Source of the DNA: Phaeodactylibacter xiamenensis
GTDB taxonomy: Bacteria; Bacteroidota; Bacteroidia; Chitinophagales; Saprospiraceae
NCBI RefSeq assembly: GCF_000759025.1
Contig: NZ_JPOS01000079.1
Location: 1 to 64,000, forward strand
Length of the DNA stretch: 64,000 bases
Direction of reading: 5' to 3'
Under the pieces are notes generated by a model. That model worked only from the letters and a program-made list of their open reading frames with translations. It ran no database searches and had not been told where the DNA came from. Position 1 is the stretch's first letter. Every line of letters begins with the position of its first letter. The position numbers and the translations under genes are program-made. Positions 18,181 to 27,049 of the stretch are shown piece after piece.

Positions 18181-19992
18181 TTAGTTCAAGAAAATCCGCT
18201 GATAAGGGATGAGGACTTCGTTTTTTTCCAGATTATTGATTTCCCGCAGGCGCTGTACACTTGTGCCGTAGGTGCGGGCAATATTGAACAGGGAGTCTCC
18301 TTCCTTTACGATATATACAGTGCGTACCTGGTTTTGCTGTTGTGCCGGAACATAAGTATCGTAGCTCTGTGGATTATTTCCTCCTCTGGCAGTATAGTCC
18401 GGATTGTTATAGGCGGGTGGCTGTTCGCGGCTGTAAGAGGCCGGAGGCGGGCTTTGTACGGAAGAGCGGTTCAGGAAGTAAGGGGTGTTGCGAAGCTCTT
18501 GTTCCGGGCTTTGGCTGCCCAACTGATCATTTGAGAACGTTTCTCCTTCCGGGCTGCCGGATTGTGGTATCCGAGGTGCCGTAGTATTGTAGGATTGAGG
18601 CACGAGACCTTTTGCCTGCACACTATTGTCAGATGGTGCAGGGGCAGCCATCGCGCTGATACGCGGTTGAGCCTGCTGGTAAGCTGACGGAGCGTCATCC
18701 GGGCAGTTGCAATGGTCAATTTTGATTTGCTGCCCTACTTTCACCATTTCATTTGGGTTCAGTCCGTTCATTTGACGGAACCGGGCTTCGGTATAGCCGT
18801 AACGCAGTGCAAGGGATGCTACCGTTTCACCTGCCCGCACAATGTGGAATTTGTCAGCTTTGCTGCTTGCAGCAGGCTGATTGGTACTGTAGCGGGCGGT
18901 AGGAAGAGACTGTGCCTGCCCTCCCTTTGCTGTTAAAGCCTGAGGTTGTGCAGCAGCAATTGTACTGGCAGCTACCTGTAAGGTTTCACCGGGATAGATG
19001 GTATTGCTGGATTTGTTATTCCATGCTTTGACCTGGTCGATCGTCACGCCGTAATTTTTGGCAATACGGTAGAGCGTTTCTCCTTTCTGAACTTTATGGG
19101 TTTGGGGCTTTTGTGCCACCGCCCTAGGTGTCGTATCGACATTCGCAAGCGGGTCACGCGGGCGTGTGTAAGCCTCCGCGCCGTAGGAGTCAGGTGTCCC
19201 ACCTTTTGTCGTCAAATCTCCCTGGGCAGCACGGGAAGCGAAGGCATCTTCGGCAGGGGCAGCTTCATCCTCCGTGAAATCACCATCGCAAATGCGGCGA
19301 AGGTGGCGGTCCAGCTTTCTGCCATTTACCTTCTCCAGGCGCAGTGTATTGTTCAGGGCATCTTCGGCATTGATGCCGCTACGCTCTTCCACTATACCTA
19401 CTTCCGGTACGAGCACTATATCAGCATGTGGGTTGCCGTCAAATTCTGCATACTGGTGGAAAAGGTAAGCTCCGGAACACTCATTTTCCAGTTTGCCTTC
19501 AAAAAAGACTTCTGCTCTGGGGTTGTTATAGGCAATATTTTCACCGATTGTGCCCAGCTTGCGGTCAAACTGGAAGCGGTATTTAGGGGAGTCGTAAAGA
19601 ATCACGTTATCGTTGATCAGCAGTCGGGCTGCGAAGTTGATCGGTGAAATGAAATAGCGGCTGCCCTTGCGGACTACCATGTGCACCTCATCAATATTGC
19701 TGTTGATGGCATTGACCAGCTGCTCATCAAACACCGCGTTGTTGCAGCGTATGAACTGCGCCGGCATAAAGTCCTGCGGCGTCTGGCTTTCTGCTCCTAC
19801 CTCCAGGATGATTTTTTCCCCGGGCATTGTACTCACCTGGTACATAATGTAAGGAGACTGATCATCTGCATTCTGATAGGCATACTCCAGCCGGTCCATG
19901 CAGGCGTCATCGTACAAAATGTAGAGGTTAGCAGAAGAGACAGCAGCATTGATCGCTAACACAGCGAACAGCGTAAGAATAGTGGTTCTCAT
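18181..19992 (-). CDS. Secreted protein with three LysM domains
   Basis: The 603-residue protein has a signal peptide (about 1-21). Residues 22-235 form an N-terminal domain I do not recognise, with four cysteines and conserved-looking strands. Three LysM domains follow at about 298-340, 382-425 and 557-603, each with the GETLYRIAKNYGV, GETVASLALRYGY or GDSLFNIARTYGT motif. They are joined by long Pro/Ser/Gln/Ala-rich linkers. LysM domains bind N-acetylglucosamine in peptidoglycan, so the protein is probably anchored to the cell wall in the periplasm. No hydrolase catalytic domain is visible. The first part is the candidate effector domain. Confidence 0.88.
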   Translation of the reverse strand: MRTTILTLFAVLAINAAVSSANLYILYDDACMDRLEYAYQNADDQSPYIMYQVSTMPGEKIILEVGAESQTPQDFMPAQFIRCNNAVFDEQLVNAINSNIDEVHMVVRKGSRYFISPINFAARLLINDNVILYDSPKYRFQFDRKLGTIGENIAYNNPRAEVFFEGKLENECSGAYLFHQYAEFDGNPHADIVLVPEVGIVEERSGINAEDALNNTLRLEKVNGRKLDRHLRRICDGDFTEDEAAPAEDAFASRAAQGDLTTKGGTPDSYGAEAYTRPRDPLANVDTTPRAVAQKPQTHKVQKGETLYRIAKNYGVTIDQVKAWNNKSSNTIYPGETLQVAASTIAAAQPQALTAKGGQAQSLPTARYSTNQPAASSKADKFHIVRAGETVASLALRYGYTEARFRQMNGLNPNEMVKVGQQIKIDHCNCPDDAPSAYQQAQPRISAMAAPAPSDNSVQAKGLVPQSYNTTAPRIPQSGSPEGETFSNDQLGSQSPEQELRNTPYFLNRSSVQSPPPASYSREQPPAYNNPDYTARGGNNPQSYDTYVPAQQQNQVRTVYIVKEGDSLFNIARTYGTSVQRLREINNLEKNEVLIPYQRIFLN

Positions 19993-20204
19993 ATGATTAA
20001 ATTTGGCTCACGGCGCGGCCCAATTTTTTGTTTGGCCACAGACCGGTCAATTTACGCACTCAATGTAAGTGAAATCGGCAACAATTGCAAGTTTCCGGTT
20101 TTCGTACCAATTTGTTTCCCAACGTTTAACGGTATCCTTGCCCTGAATATTATGAGGAAAGGGCTATTCTGCGAGGGGTAAAGAGTTTGGGCTCGTCCGT
20201 TGTG

Positions 20205-20888
20205 CTAGGAGGGGATTTGCCGGCCGTCTACAATTCCGATATCAACGGCATAGAGGATCAGCTCTGACGCACTGCTGAGGTTGAGCTTTTTCATGATGTT
20301 CTTGCGGTGGGTATAAATAGTGTGGGTGCTGAGGTTGAGCTCGCTCGCTATTTCCTTGGCAATCAGTCCGCGGGCGATATGCCGGACAATCTCTATTTCG
20401 CGGGGGCTTAGTGGGGTGGGGCCACAGCTGACCGACTCCCGTTCAGCGGGTTTTTGTTGCTGTTCCGGAAAGCTTTTCTCCAGCAGGTAATCCAGCACGC
20501 GGGTGCAAAATAACTTTTCTCCTTTTGCTGTGGCTTTTATGGCATCAAAGACTTCCTCCTCGCCGCAGCCTTTGGTAAGGAAACCATTAACACCAAGCTG
20601 AAGCACTTTGTAAATCCGCTCCTTTTCGTCATCATCGCTCATGACCATAATCCGCACGTTCGGGTGTTGCTTCTTGAGGCGGTTGATGGTGGATATGGAG
20701 AAGGCACCTTCCTGATCGTAGTCCAGAATAACCACATCAGGTTGAAGAGCAGAGAGCTTTTGGCGCAGGTCATCCTCATCGCTCGCTTCCCCGATAACCT
20801 GAAAGCGGCCATCCTGTGATACAAGATGGCGGAGACCTGCCCGGATAAGGTGCTGTGCGTCAGCGATTACAATGGAAATAGCGTTCAT
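20205..20888 (-). CDS. NarL/LuxR-family response regulator, orphan
   Basis: This 227-residue regulator has a receiver with phosphoacceptor D56 in VVILDYDQEG and a K in FLTKGCG. A LuxR helix-turn-helix follows, with LSPREIEIVRHIARGLIAKE and LSTHTIYTHRKNIMKKL. The acidic pocket is reduced to one Asp (IADAQ where DD or ED is usual), so phosphorylation may be altered. No histidine kinase gene is adjacent. The nearest one, at 8.4-11.6 kb, already has its own partner. The next downstream gene starts 212 bp away, so it is probably transcribed alone. Confidence 0.88.
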   Translation of the reverse strand: MNAISIVIADAQHLIRAGLRHLVSQDGRFQVIGEASDEDDLRQKLSALQPDVVILDYDQEGAFSISTINRLKKQHPNVRIMVMSDDDEKERIYKVLQLGVNGFLTKGCGEEEVFDAIKATAKGEKLFCTRVLDYLLEKSFPEQQQKPAERESVSCGPTPLSPREIEIVRHIARGLIAKEIASELNLSTHTIYTHRKNIMKKLNLSSASELILYAVDIGIVDGRQIPS

Positions 20889-20989
20889 GCTCTTGTTTGT
20901 CCTGTCTTTGCGCTAAATTAATCTCTAAGCGTGAACAGAACAAATTTATTTAGACTTAGTTCAGATAGAGTAATTGGAATAGGTTTGTT

Positions 20990-21586
20990 CTAACGCCCCT
21001 GACTCCGGCGTTGTACCTCAAGAAAGACCTCATTCCCAGCTCTGGGCTTGATGCTGTCCGCAGCAGGTGCAAGCTGTAATACGTCAAAATACTTTTCAAA
21101 CAAGGAGCGGTAGTCTGCTTCCCGTCCTCCAAAGGGTGGGCCACCCCGTTCCAGTGGATGTGTAAAGAGCAGCCCGGCAAGTTTACCGCCTGGTCTGAGC
21201 AATTTGCAGGCCTGCCGGGCATAGTCCTCCCGCCTGCCCGGATCAATGGCACAAAAGAAAGTCTGTTCGAGAATCAGGTCCACTTCAAGGTCCAGCGCAA
21301 AAAAATCTTCAACGAGTAATTGTGCTTTAGGGAAATCAGGAGCTTTTGCTTCCAGAATCTCAAAGGCAGAAGGAGCCCAGTCGCAAACGAAGACATTGCG
21401 ATATCCCTGCTGATGCAGCCATACCGCTTCGTAGGCATGGCCGGCACCAGGAATCAGAATGCGGTCTGCAGGTTCCGTGTGCTGCTGAAGGTAATGAACG
21501 AGCGGGGGAGAGGGGTAGCCAATGTCCCATGGGGTGTTGTGGTCGTGGTAACGGTTCTCCCAGTAATTGGCATCAAGCGTTGGCAT
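20990..21586 (-). CDS. SAM-dependent methyltransferase, thiopurine methyltransferase-like
   Basis: The 198-residue protein opens with ANYWENRYHDHNTPWDIGYP, followed by the SAM-binding loop ILIPGAGHAYEA and the acidic strand end VFVCDWAP. It also has EQTFFCAIDP and LLRPGGKLAGLLFTHP. These are typical of the TPMT-like (DUF938/thiol methyltransferase) group of class I methyltransferases. The natural substrate is unknown, possibly a small thiol or halide. Its ATG overlaps the stop of the upstream DUF4230 gene by one base (TGATG), which suggests translational coupling. Confidence 0.85.
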   Translation of the reverse strand: MPTLDANYWENRYHDHNTPWDIGYPSPPLVHYLQQHTEPADRILIPGAGHAYEAVWLHQQGYRNVFVCDWAPSAFEILEAKAPDFPKAQLLVEDFFALDLEVDLILEQTFFCAIDPGRREDYARQACKLLRPGGKLAGLLFTHPLERGGPPFGGREADYRSLFEKYFDVLQLAPAADSIKPRAGNEVFLEVQRRSQGR

Positions 21587-22800
21587 CAGTCTTGGTATTG
21601 GTTGTCGGCAGCGTAATCGGTTTCCGGTTCGGGGTAGGCGGATTCGACTTCCTTGAAGCGCACACGGAGGTTGTACCGGCTGTTGATACCCTTTATGACG
21701 GGGTCAAACATCGTATTCATTAGGTCGATGGCCTGAGATTTGGCATCGTCCATGATGTCGCTTTCCAGGGCTTCCCGGCGGAATTCCCGGCGCAGCACAT
21801 CGAAGTTTTTGTTGAGGTCCACACTTTGAACTTCCCGCATCCACCCGATATCCAGCTTGTCAATTTTAGGGAAAACCTCGTGAGAAAGGATAACTGGCTC
21901 AGGCAGCGTGATGGTGACGAGCCCCTGCTTGGCATTAAGGCCTATGTCAAAATACTCATTGAGCCTAAAGCCAACCTTAAGTATACTGATGGCTGACACC
22001 TCAATATCAGAAGAGGAGACCGAGAACCCCAGAAAACGAGTCTGCAGATTCTTGTTAAGCCCTTTTTTGTCGCGGACTTCCATGGTGGCGAGTTCGGCAA
22101 TTACCCGTTCCACTTTTTCCTGCAATAGCCCCCGGGAGCGGCTGAAGTCTTGTACAGCAGCCCTTTCTTCCAGCCGTTTGAGCATGGGATTGAGGGCTTC
22201 CTGCATGGCTACGCCACAGGGTGTGTTGACTTCCTGCCCTTTGGCATAAATGCTTTGTCCTTTTACCGGTACCAGTGTAGTGATGACCTGGGTGACGAGG
22301 AAGCAGGTATACTTACCGGCCACTTCCCGCAGCGCTTCGATGGCACTGCCGCCTTCATTTTCATACCAGGTCTCGTAGAGCTGACTGGTGGTATCCCGTA
22401 GCTGGGTGAAGTCATTAAAGTAAAGCTCTCTCAGGTAGGGGTGGTGTTTTTCATATTCGTCCTGCAGGCGGCTAAGGTCACCATCGTTGAGGTTCATCCG
22501 GCGCCCCACGTGCTGCAGAATACTCATATTGACCTCATACACCAGTTCATCGAAACCCCGGCGGTTGTTATTCGGGTCAGAAAGGACGGACAGCGCCCGC
22601 TCTTCATCAATGGGCATCCGGAAATCAGAAGGCACGTAGTTGACCTGATATTCCTTAGGTACGCTCGTGTAGCCCGGCGGTGCCACAAATTTGCGGAACA
22701 GCAGTACGCCAACAATACACACAATAAGAATCACCAATAGCGCACGGAGCATATTGCGTGGCCGACTGCCTGAAGAAGGATAATCGTTGTTTCTGGCCAT
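21586..22800 (-). CDS. DUF4230 domain membrane-anchored protein
   Basis: The 404-residue protein has a short basic N terminus and one membrane helix at about 18-33 (MLRALLVILIVCIVGVLLFR). The remainder is a soluble domain matching the DUF4230 pattern, including LLQEKVERVIAELATMEVRD and LVTITLPEPVILSHEVFPKI. DUF4230 proteins have no established function. The single anchor suggests the domain faces the periplasm. The start at 22800 is preferred to an in-frame ATG at 22848, which would add 16 unlikely residues. It is coupled to the methyltransferase downstream. Confidence 0.75.
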   Translation of the reverse strand: MARNNDYPSSGSRPRNMLRALLVILIVCIVGVLLFRKFVAPPGYTSVPKEYQVNYVPSDFRMPIDEERALSVLSDPNNNRRGFDELVYEVNMSILQHVGRRMNLNDGDLSRLQDEYEKHHPYLRELYFNDFTQLRDTTSQLYETWYENEGGSAIEALREVAGKYTCFLVTQVITTLVPVKGQSIYAKGQEVNTPCGVAMQEALNPMLKRLEERAAVQDFSRSRGLLQEKVERVIAELATMEVRDKKGLNKNLQTRFLGFSVSSSDIEVSAISILKVGFRLNEYFDIGLNAKQGLVTITLPEPVILSHEVFPKIDKLDIGWMREVQSVDLNKNFDVLRREFRREALESDIMDDAKSQAIDLMNTMFDPVIKGINSRYNLRVRFKEVESAYPEPETDYAADNQYQD

Positions 22801-23166
22801 AGTGGTTTTCAATTCAGGTTTGAGACGGCAAGCCCTGCCCGCCGTCACGCCGTTTCATATCTGAAAAACGTAAAGATGAGAACAAATGTGCGGAACTTGG
22901 GTTTGCAGCGATTGAAAAAGGGATAAGAATACTGGCCGTAACCTTACCAATAGCCAAGCCGCTGTACTTTACGTTTCTGGTAACAGCGTCTTTCCGGACT
23001 TTTGAGTTTTCCTAAGGACAAGCGCAAACCAAATGCTCAATGCGCTCACCCCGGTTACCGGGAGACAGGGAAAGCCTCCTGTTACCAGAGTTAAGACAGC
23101 TGCCAAATGCCCGGACGTTAAGCCGGGCAGGCAGGTTGGTTAGGATTTAAGCTGAGGCATGTGCGC
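22801..23166. other. 366-bp non-coding spacer with a long-range inverted repeat
   Basis: No gene is visible. An 11-bp perfect inverted repeat TCTGGTAACAG (22976-22986) and CTGTTACCAGA (23079-23089) spans about 90 bases. Inside it is the short palindrome CCCGGTTACCGGG (23050-23062). The transcript would fold as a closed stem with an internal hairpin. There is no T-run for a standard terminator. Nothing matches a known RNA family that I recognise. Confidence 0.4.
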
Positions 23167-24042
23167 CTACTTGAGCCCCTTGAACTTAATGCCCAGGTCC
23201 AGTTTCATATCCGGATTTTTGAGGTCCTCCTGAGGGATCTCAATAACTACGGTTTCCTTGTCCACACGGGTGGCATATTTGGAATTCAACTTTTTCTTCA
23301 CCTTGCCGGGAAAGTGGATCGTCAGGCGGTAAGGCTCGTCGCCGAGCATGCCCTCCACCATCTGCAATTGCTGCTTGTCTTCTTCGCTCATGTCGCTCAT
23401 GTCCTGGCCGCGGCGGGAAACGTTCAGGGTTTTGCCAGACAGCGCAAATTGCGTTTGGGCGCCCAGTACATCTTCCATCATTTCGCTTTGTCCGCCCATA
23501 GCTGCATAATCGTCCATGCCCATCATCGTCTCCATAAAATTACCTCCCTGTTTAAATTCGGCAATGTCGTCAAAGGTGTTGATGGTGGTGATTTTGAATA
23601 AAGACTCAGATTTTTTGACCTGCATGCGCAGCTGGATATTTGTCATCTCTCTGAATAGCTTAAGATTTGCTTCTTTCTCGGCCTCCGTAATGCCGGCTTC
23701 ATTGATGTCAACAGACTCAAGGCTATCCAGCAGCATATCCAGATTCTTCCCCTCTTTTTCAAGCTCCCGCGCGACCATATCAGAGAAACGGATCAGTGTA
23801 TCAACGGACTCGGACTGCAATAAACCTTCCATCATCTTTGTGAAGGGGTCTTTTTCTTCACCTTCTTCCTCCGGCTCACTGTTGAGCCCCATGAGTATAA
23901 AAGGGTAAATACCGCTCAGGTCCATAGTGGACTCGTACCGCCCGCTGCCGTTGGCCTCAATCCAGAGTTCCTCTTCATTGCTGGAGCAGGAGGCAAGCAT
24001 TGCGGCTATTGCCAAGGCCAGGAAATAAAACAATTGTTTCAT
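23167..24042 (-). CDS. Putative lipoprotein of unknown function
   Basis: The start at 24042 gives MKQLFYFLALAIAAMLASCSS, a lipoprotein signal peptide with lipobox LASC and modified Cys at position 19. The mature protein (about 273 residues) is acidic and helical in the middle (MLLDSLESVDINEAGITEAE). The C-terminal segment has RLTIHFPGKVKKKLNSKYAT and VVIEIPQEDLKNPDMKLDL, which look like strands. I do not recognise the family. It should be tethered to the outer or inner membrane facing the periplasm. The annotated longer frame from 24078 would add 12 residues before the signal and is unlikely. Confidence 0.7.
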   Translation of the reverse strand: MKQLFYFLALAIAAMLASCSSNEEELWIEANGSGRYESTMDLSGIYPFILMGLNSEPEEEGEEKDPFTKMMEGLLQSESVDTLIRFSDMVARELEKEGKNLDMLLDSLESVDINEAGITEAEKEANLKLFREMTNIQLRMQVKKSESLFKITTINTFDDIAEFKQGGNFMETMMGMDDYAAMGGQSEMMEDVLGAQTQFALSGKTLNVSRRGQDMSDMSEEDKQQLQMVEGMLGDEPYRLTIHFPGKVKKKLNSKYATRVDKETVVIEIPQEDLKNPDMKLDLGIKFKGLK

Positions 24043-24222
24043 CAGATTTTTGAATTTTCGGGATGAAGTGATGCTCAAAGATAGGTATTATATTGACCAG
24101 GACGTATTTGCCCGTTGTAAAAACCAGATAGCTAGCCTATCTAATATAGTAGGAATTCTTTGATCCCAGGAGAAGATTGAAGATATTTGGGACAACTAAG
24201 AAACAAACAAAACAGCGATAAT

Positions 24223-26985
24223 ATGGAGACCCTCCTGGCTAACGCCCAACAGCATTTTAAAAAGACCTATCAGGACTTGCAGCATTTATTGCAGCTTTTG
24301 CAGGATGTGCTCAAGGAGAGCGGGGAAGCCCAGCTCGCAGAGCAGATTCCGTGGATCGGTCAGGCGGGTGTGCCGGATGAACTTACCACCCGCCATCTGC
24401 AATTGTACTCTCTGGTTTTTCAATTGATGAGCATGGCGGAAATCAATACGGCTGTTCAGCACCGGCGCCGGGCGGAAGACGAATCCGGAGATCCGGAGCC
24501 CGGGCTTTGGGTGGAAGCTTTCCGCCGTCTGCAGGAGGCCGGCGTTTCAAAGGAGGAAGCCCTCAGAGCTTTGCGGCAAATTTCGGTGGAGCCGGTGCTG
24601 ACCGCTCACCCTACGGAAGCTAAGCGGACTACTGTACTGGAACACCACCGGGAGCTTTACCTCTTGCTGGTACAGCGCGAAAACCAGATGTACAATGCCC
24701 GGGAGCGGGAGGAGCTAAACCTGGAGATCAAGGAAAATTTGTACCGCCTTTGGAAAACAGGCGAAATTTATCTGGAAAAACCAGATGTCACCTCAGAACT
24801 CCGGAATGTGATGCACTACCTGCTGGAAGTCTTCCCGGATTTGATTCAAATCCTGGACCGCAGGCTGGAAAAGGCGGGCGAGTCCTTTGGGATTGCCTCC
24901 GGCACTCTGGCCAGGGCTCACGCCTACCCGAAAATCTCCTTTGGGGACTGGGTGGGAGGTGACCGCGACGGGCACCCTCTGGTCACTGCGGACGTAACGC
25001 AACACACTTTACTGCGCCTTCGCCTGAATGCTTTCGTAGCCATACGCCGCAAACTGGCGCGCCTGGTCCGGCACCTAAGCTTTGCTTGTCAGATCGAGGA
25101 GCTAATCCCCGAAGCCCAGGAGCGCATCCGGGAAATGGTGGAAGAGTTAGGTGAACAAACCGGTGAGGAAGCCCTGGACCGCAATAAGGGTGAGGCTTTC
25201 CGGCAAATGGCCAACCTTATGCTGGTGAAGCTGCCTGTGGACACACAACGGGGCCACGCCGTTCAGTTGTCCGAGCGCCCGGGTTGTTATTTCCACAGTG
25301 AAGATCTGGTGAAAGACTTGACGATGCTGCAGCGGGCCTTGGATGCCCACGGTGCCACCACAGTTGCTTACCGCGAAGTGGTGGTGGTGAAGCGGGTGGT
25401 GGAAACCCTCGGCTTTCACCTGGCAGCATTAGATATCCGCCAAAACAGCGCTTTTCATGATCAGGCAGTGTCTCAGCTCCTCAAAGCGGCATTGGTGCCG
25501 GATACGGATTTTGGCAGCTGGTCAGAACAGAAGCGCCTGGAGTTCCTCAGCCGGGAGCTGGAGTCCGCCCGGCCATTTACCCATCCTGATGCGGTGCTTG
25601 AAGACAACGCCCGTGCAGTGGCGGAATGTTATCGCACCCTAAAGTCGCATACCGAAAAATATGGCATCAACTGCCTGGGGTCCTTTATTGTCAGCATGAC
25701 CCGTTCAGTCTCTGATTTGCTGGTGGTCTATCTGCTTGCCCGGGAAGCCGGGCTGACTGAAATGACCGAGGAAGGCCTGGTTTGTACAGTGCCGGTAGTG
25801 CCCCTGCTGGAGACCGTAGATGATTTAGAGCGGGGACCGGAAATTCTGCGCAATTTTCTGGAGCACCCTTTTACAGCCCGCTCCATGCGCTACCTCATGA
25901 AGACCCGCCACTGGGAAAAACCCCGTCAGCAAGTTATGGTGGGCTACAGCGACAGCAATAAAGACGGGGGCATCATGGCTAGTCAGTGGTACTTATACAA
26001 GGCACAGCAACGGCTCTCCCGCGCTGGCGCGGACATGGGGGTTGATATCCTGTTTTTTCACGGCAAAGGCGGGTCTATCAGCCGGGGGTCAGGGCCAACA
26101 GCCGCTTTCCTTAATGCTTTACCCTGTGGTACGCTGAACAGCCGCATACGCCTTACCGAACAGGGAGAGACCATTGCCCAGAAGTATGCCTACAAACTCA
26201 ACGCCGCCTATAACCTGGAGTTACTAGTGGCCGGCACCTTTGCCCGTACGGTACTGGACCGGCAGGAACCTTGTGAAGGGCATCCGATGGAGGCCATCCT
26301 GGAGCGCCTGGCACAGGACAGTCGGGAGCACTATGCGGCTTTGCTTCATACTGATGGTTTTATCCCTTTTTTCCGGCAGGCAACTCCTATCGATGCCATC
26401 GAATCCAGTAAAATCGGCTCCCGTCCGGCTAAGCGGACCGGGGCGAGCACATTGGCAGATTTAAGGGCCATCCCCTGGGTTTTTGCATGGGGGCAGTCTC
26501 GTTACCATATGACGAGCTGGTACGGGCTGGGTACCGCCCTGCAGTCATTGGAAAAGGAAAAACCGGAGGCTTATACGGCATTGAAAGCACAATGCGAGGA
26601 TGAGCCTTTCCTCAAATATGTCCTGCAAAATGTAGACAACAGCGTCGGAGAAGTGGATGAAAGCATCATGGCTGCTTACGCAGCACTGGTGGAAGACGAG
26701 GCGATTCGGGAACGTTTCCTCAAAATGTTCCGGCAGGAGCTATCGCTGGTCCGGCAGCAACTGGATCAATTGCTGGGGGGCGATTACGAATCCCGTCACC
26801 CCCGCCGTGCCCGTTCCAATGAGATGCGCTCCGTTGTGCTTCAGCCACTTCACCGCCATCAAATTGCACTGCTGGAGCGTTGGCGGGCAGAAAAAGCGAG
26901 GGGGGCAAAACAAGCAGCTCACACGCAAATGGAACTGATGCTGACCATCAACGCTATTGCCGGTGCTATTGGCACCACAGGTTAA
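24223..26985 (+). CDS. ppc: Phosphoenolpyruvate carboxylase, divergent
   Basis: Ppc carboxylates phosphoenolpyruvate with bicarbonate to oxaloacetate, refilling the TCA cycle. In the 920-residue protein, H129 in VLTAHPTEAKRTT matches the catalytic His. Further motifs are GDWVGGDRDGHP, VGYSDSNKDGGIMASQW and GSRPAKRTGASTLADLRAIP. Two family positions differ. The glycine-rich loop reads HGKGGSISRGSGP where HGRGGxxGRGG is usual, and the C terminus ends GTTG where RNTG or QNTG is usual. Activity is likely but should be tested. The start at 24223 (ATG) is chosen over TTG at 24187. The gene converges with the OmpA gene. Confidence 0.9.
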   Translation: METLLANAQQHFKKTYQDLQHLLQLLQDVLKESGEAQLAEQIPWIGQAGVPDELTTRHLQLYSLVFQLMSMAEINTAVQHRRRAEDESGDPEPGLWVEAFRRLQEAGVSKEEALRALRQISVEPVLTAHPTEAKRTTVLEHHRELYLLLVQRENQMYNAREREELNLEIKENLYRLWKTGEIYLEKPDVTSELRNVMHYLLEVFPDLIQILDRRLEKAGESFGIASGTLARAHAYPKISFGDWVGGDRDGHPLVTADVTQHTLLRLRLNAFVAIRRKLARLVRHLSFACQIEELIPEAQERIREMVEELGEQTGEEALDRNKGEAFRQMANLMLVKLPVDTQRGHAVQLSERPGCYFHSEDLVKDLTMLQRALDAHGATTVAYREVVVVKRVVETLGFHLAALDIRQNSAFHDQAVSQLLKAALVPDTDFGSWSEQKRLEFLSRELESARPFTHPDAVLEDNARAVAECYRTLKSHTEKYGINCLGSFIVSMTRSVSDLLVVYLLAREAGLTEMTEEGLVCTVPVVPLLETVDDLERGPEILRNFLEHPFTARSMRYLMKTRHWEKPRQQVMVGYSDSNKDGGIMASQWYLYKAQQRLSRAGADMGVDILFFHGKGGSISRGSGPTAAFLNALPCGTLNSRIRLTEQGETIAQKYAYKLNAAYNLELLVAGTFARTVLDRQEPCEGHPMEAILERLAQDSREHYAALLHTDGFIPFFRQATPIDAIESSKIGSRPAKRTGASTLADLRAIPWVFAWGQSRYHMTSWYGLGTALQSLEKEKPEAYTALKAQCEDEPFLKYVLQNVDNSVGEVDESIMAAYAALVEDEAIRERFLKMFRQELSLVRQQLDQLLGGDYESRHPRRARSNEMRSVVLQPLHRHQIALLERWRAEKARGAKQAAHTQMELMLTINAIAGAIGTTG

Positions 26986-26993
26986 CCGCCAAG

Positions 26994-27042
26994 CCCGGAA
27001 TCCAAGGCATGCTATGAGCTTAGCGGGCTTTCGGATTCCGGG
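26994..27042. terminator. Bidirectional terminator candidate between ppc and the OmpA gene
   Basis: A perfect 10-bp stem CCCGGAATCC (26994-27003) and GGATTCCGGG (27033-27042) encloses a 29-base loop between two convergent genes. There is no strong T-run, so it may be a weak or processed terminator. Confidence 0.5.
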
Positions 27043-27049
27043 GTCTTAT

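Noticed and set aside
22801-23166. tRNA or known RNA gene in the spacer
   Set aside because: No cloverleaf or known RNA features were seen, only generic inverted repeats.
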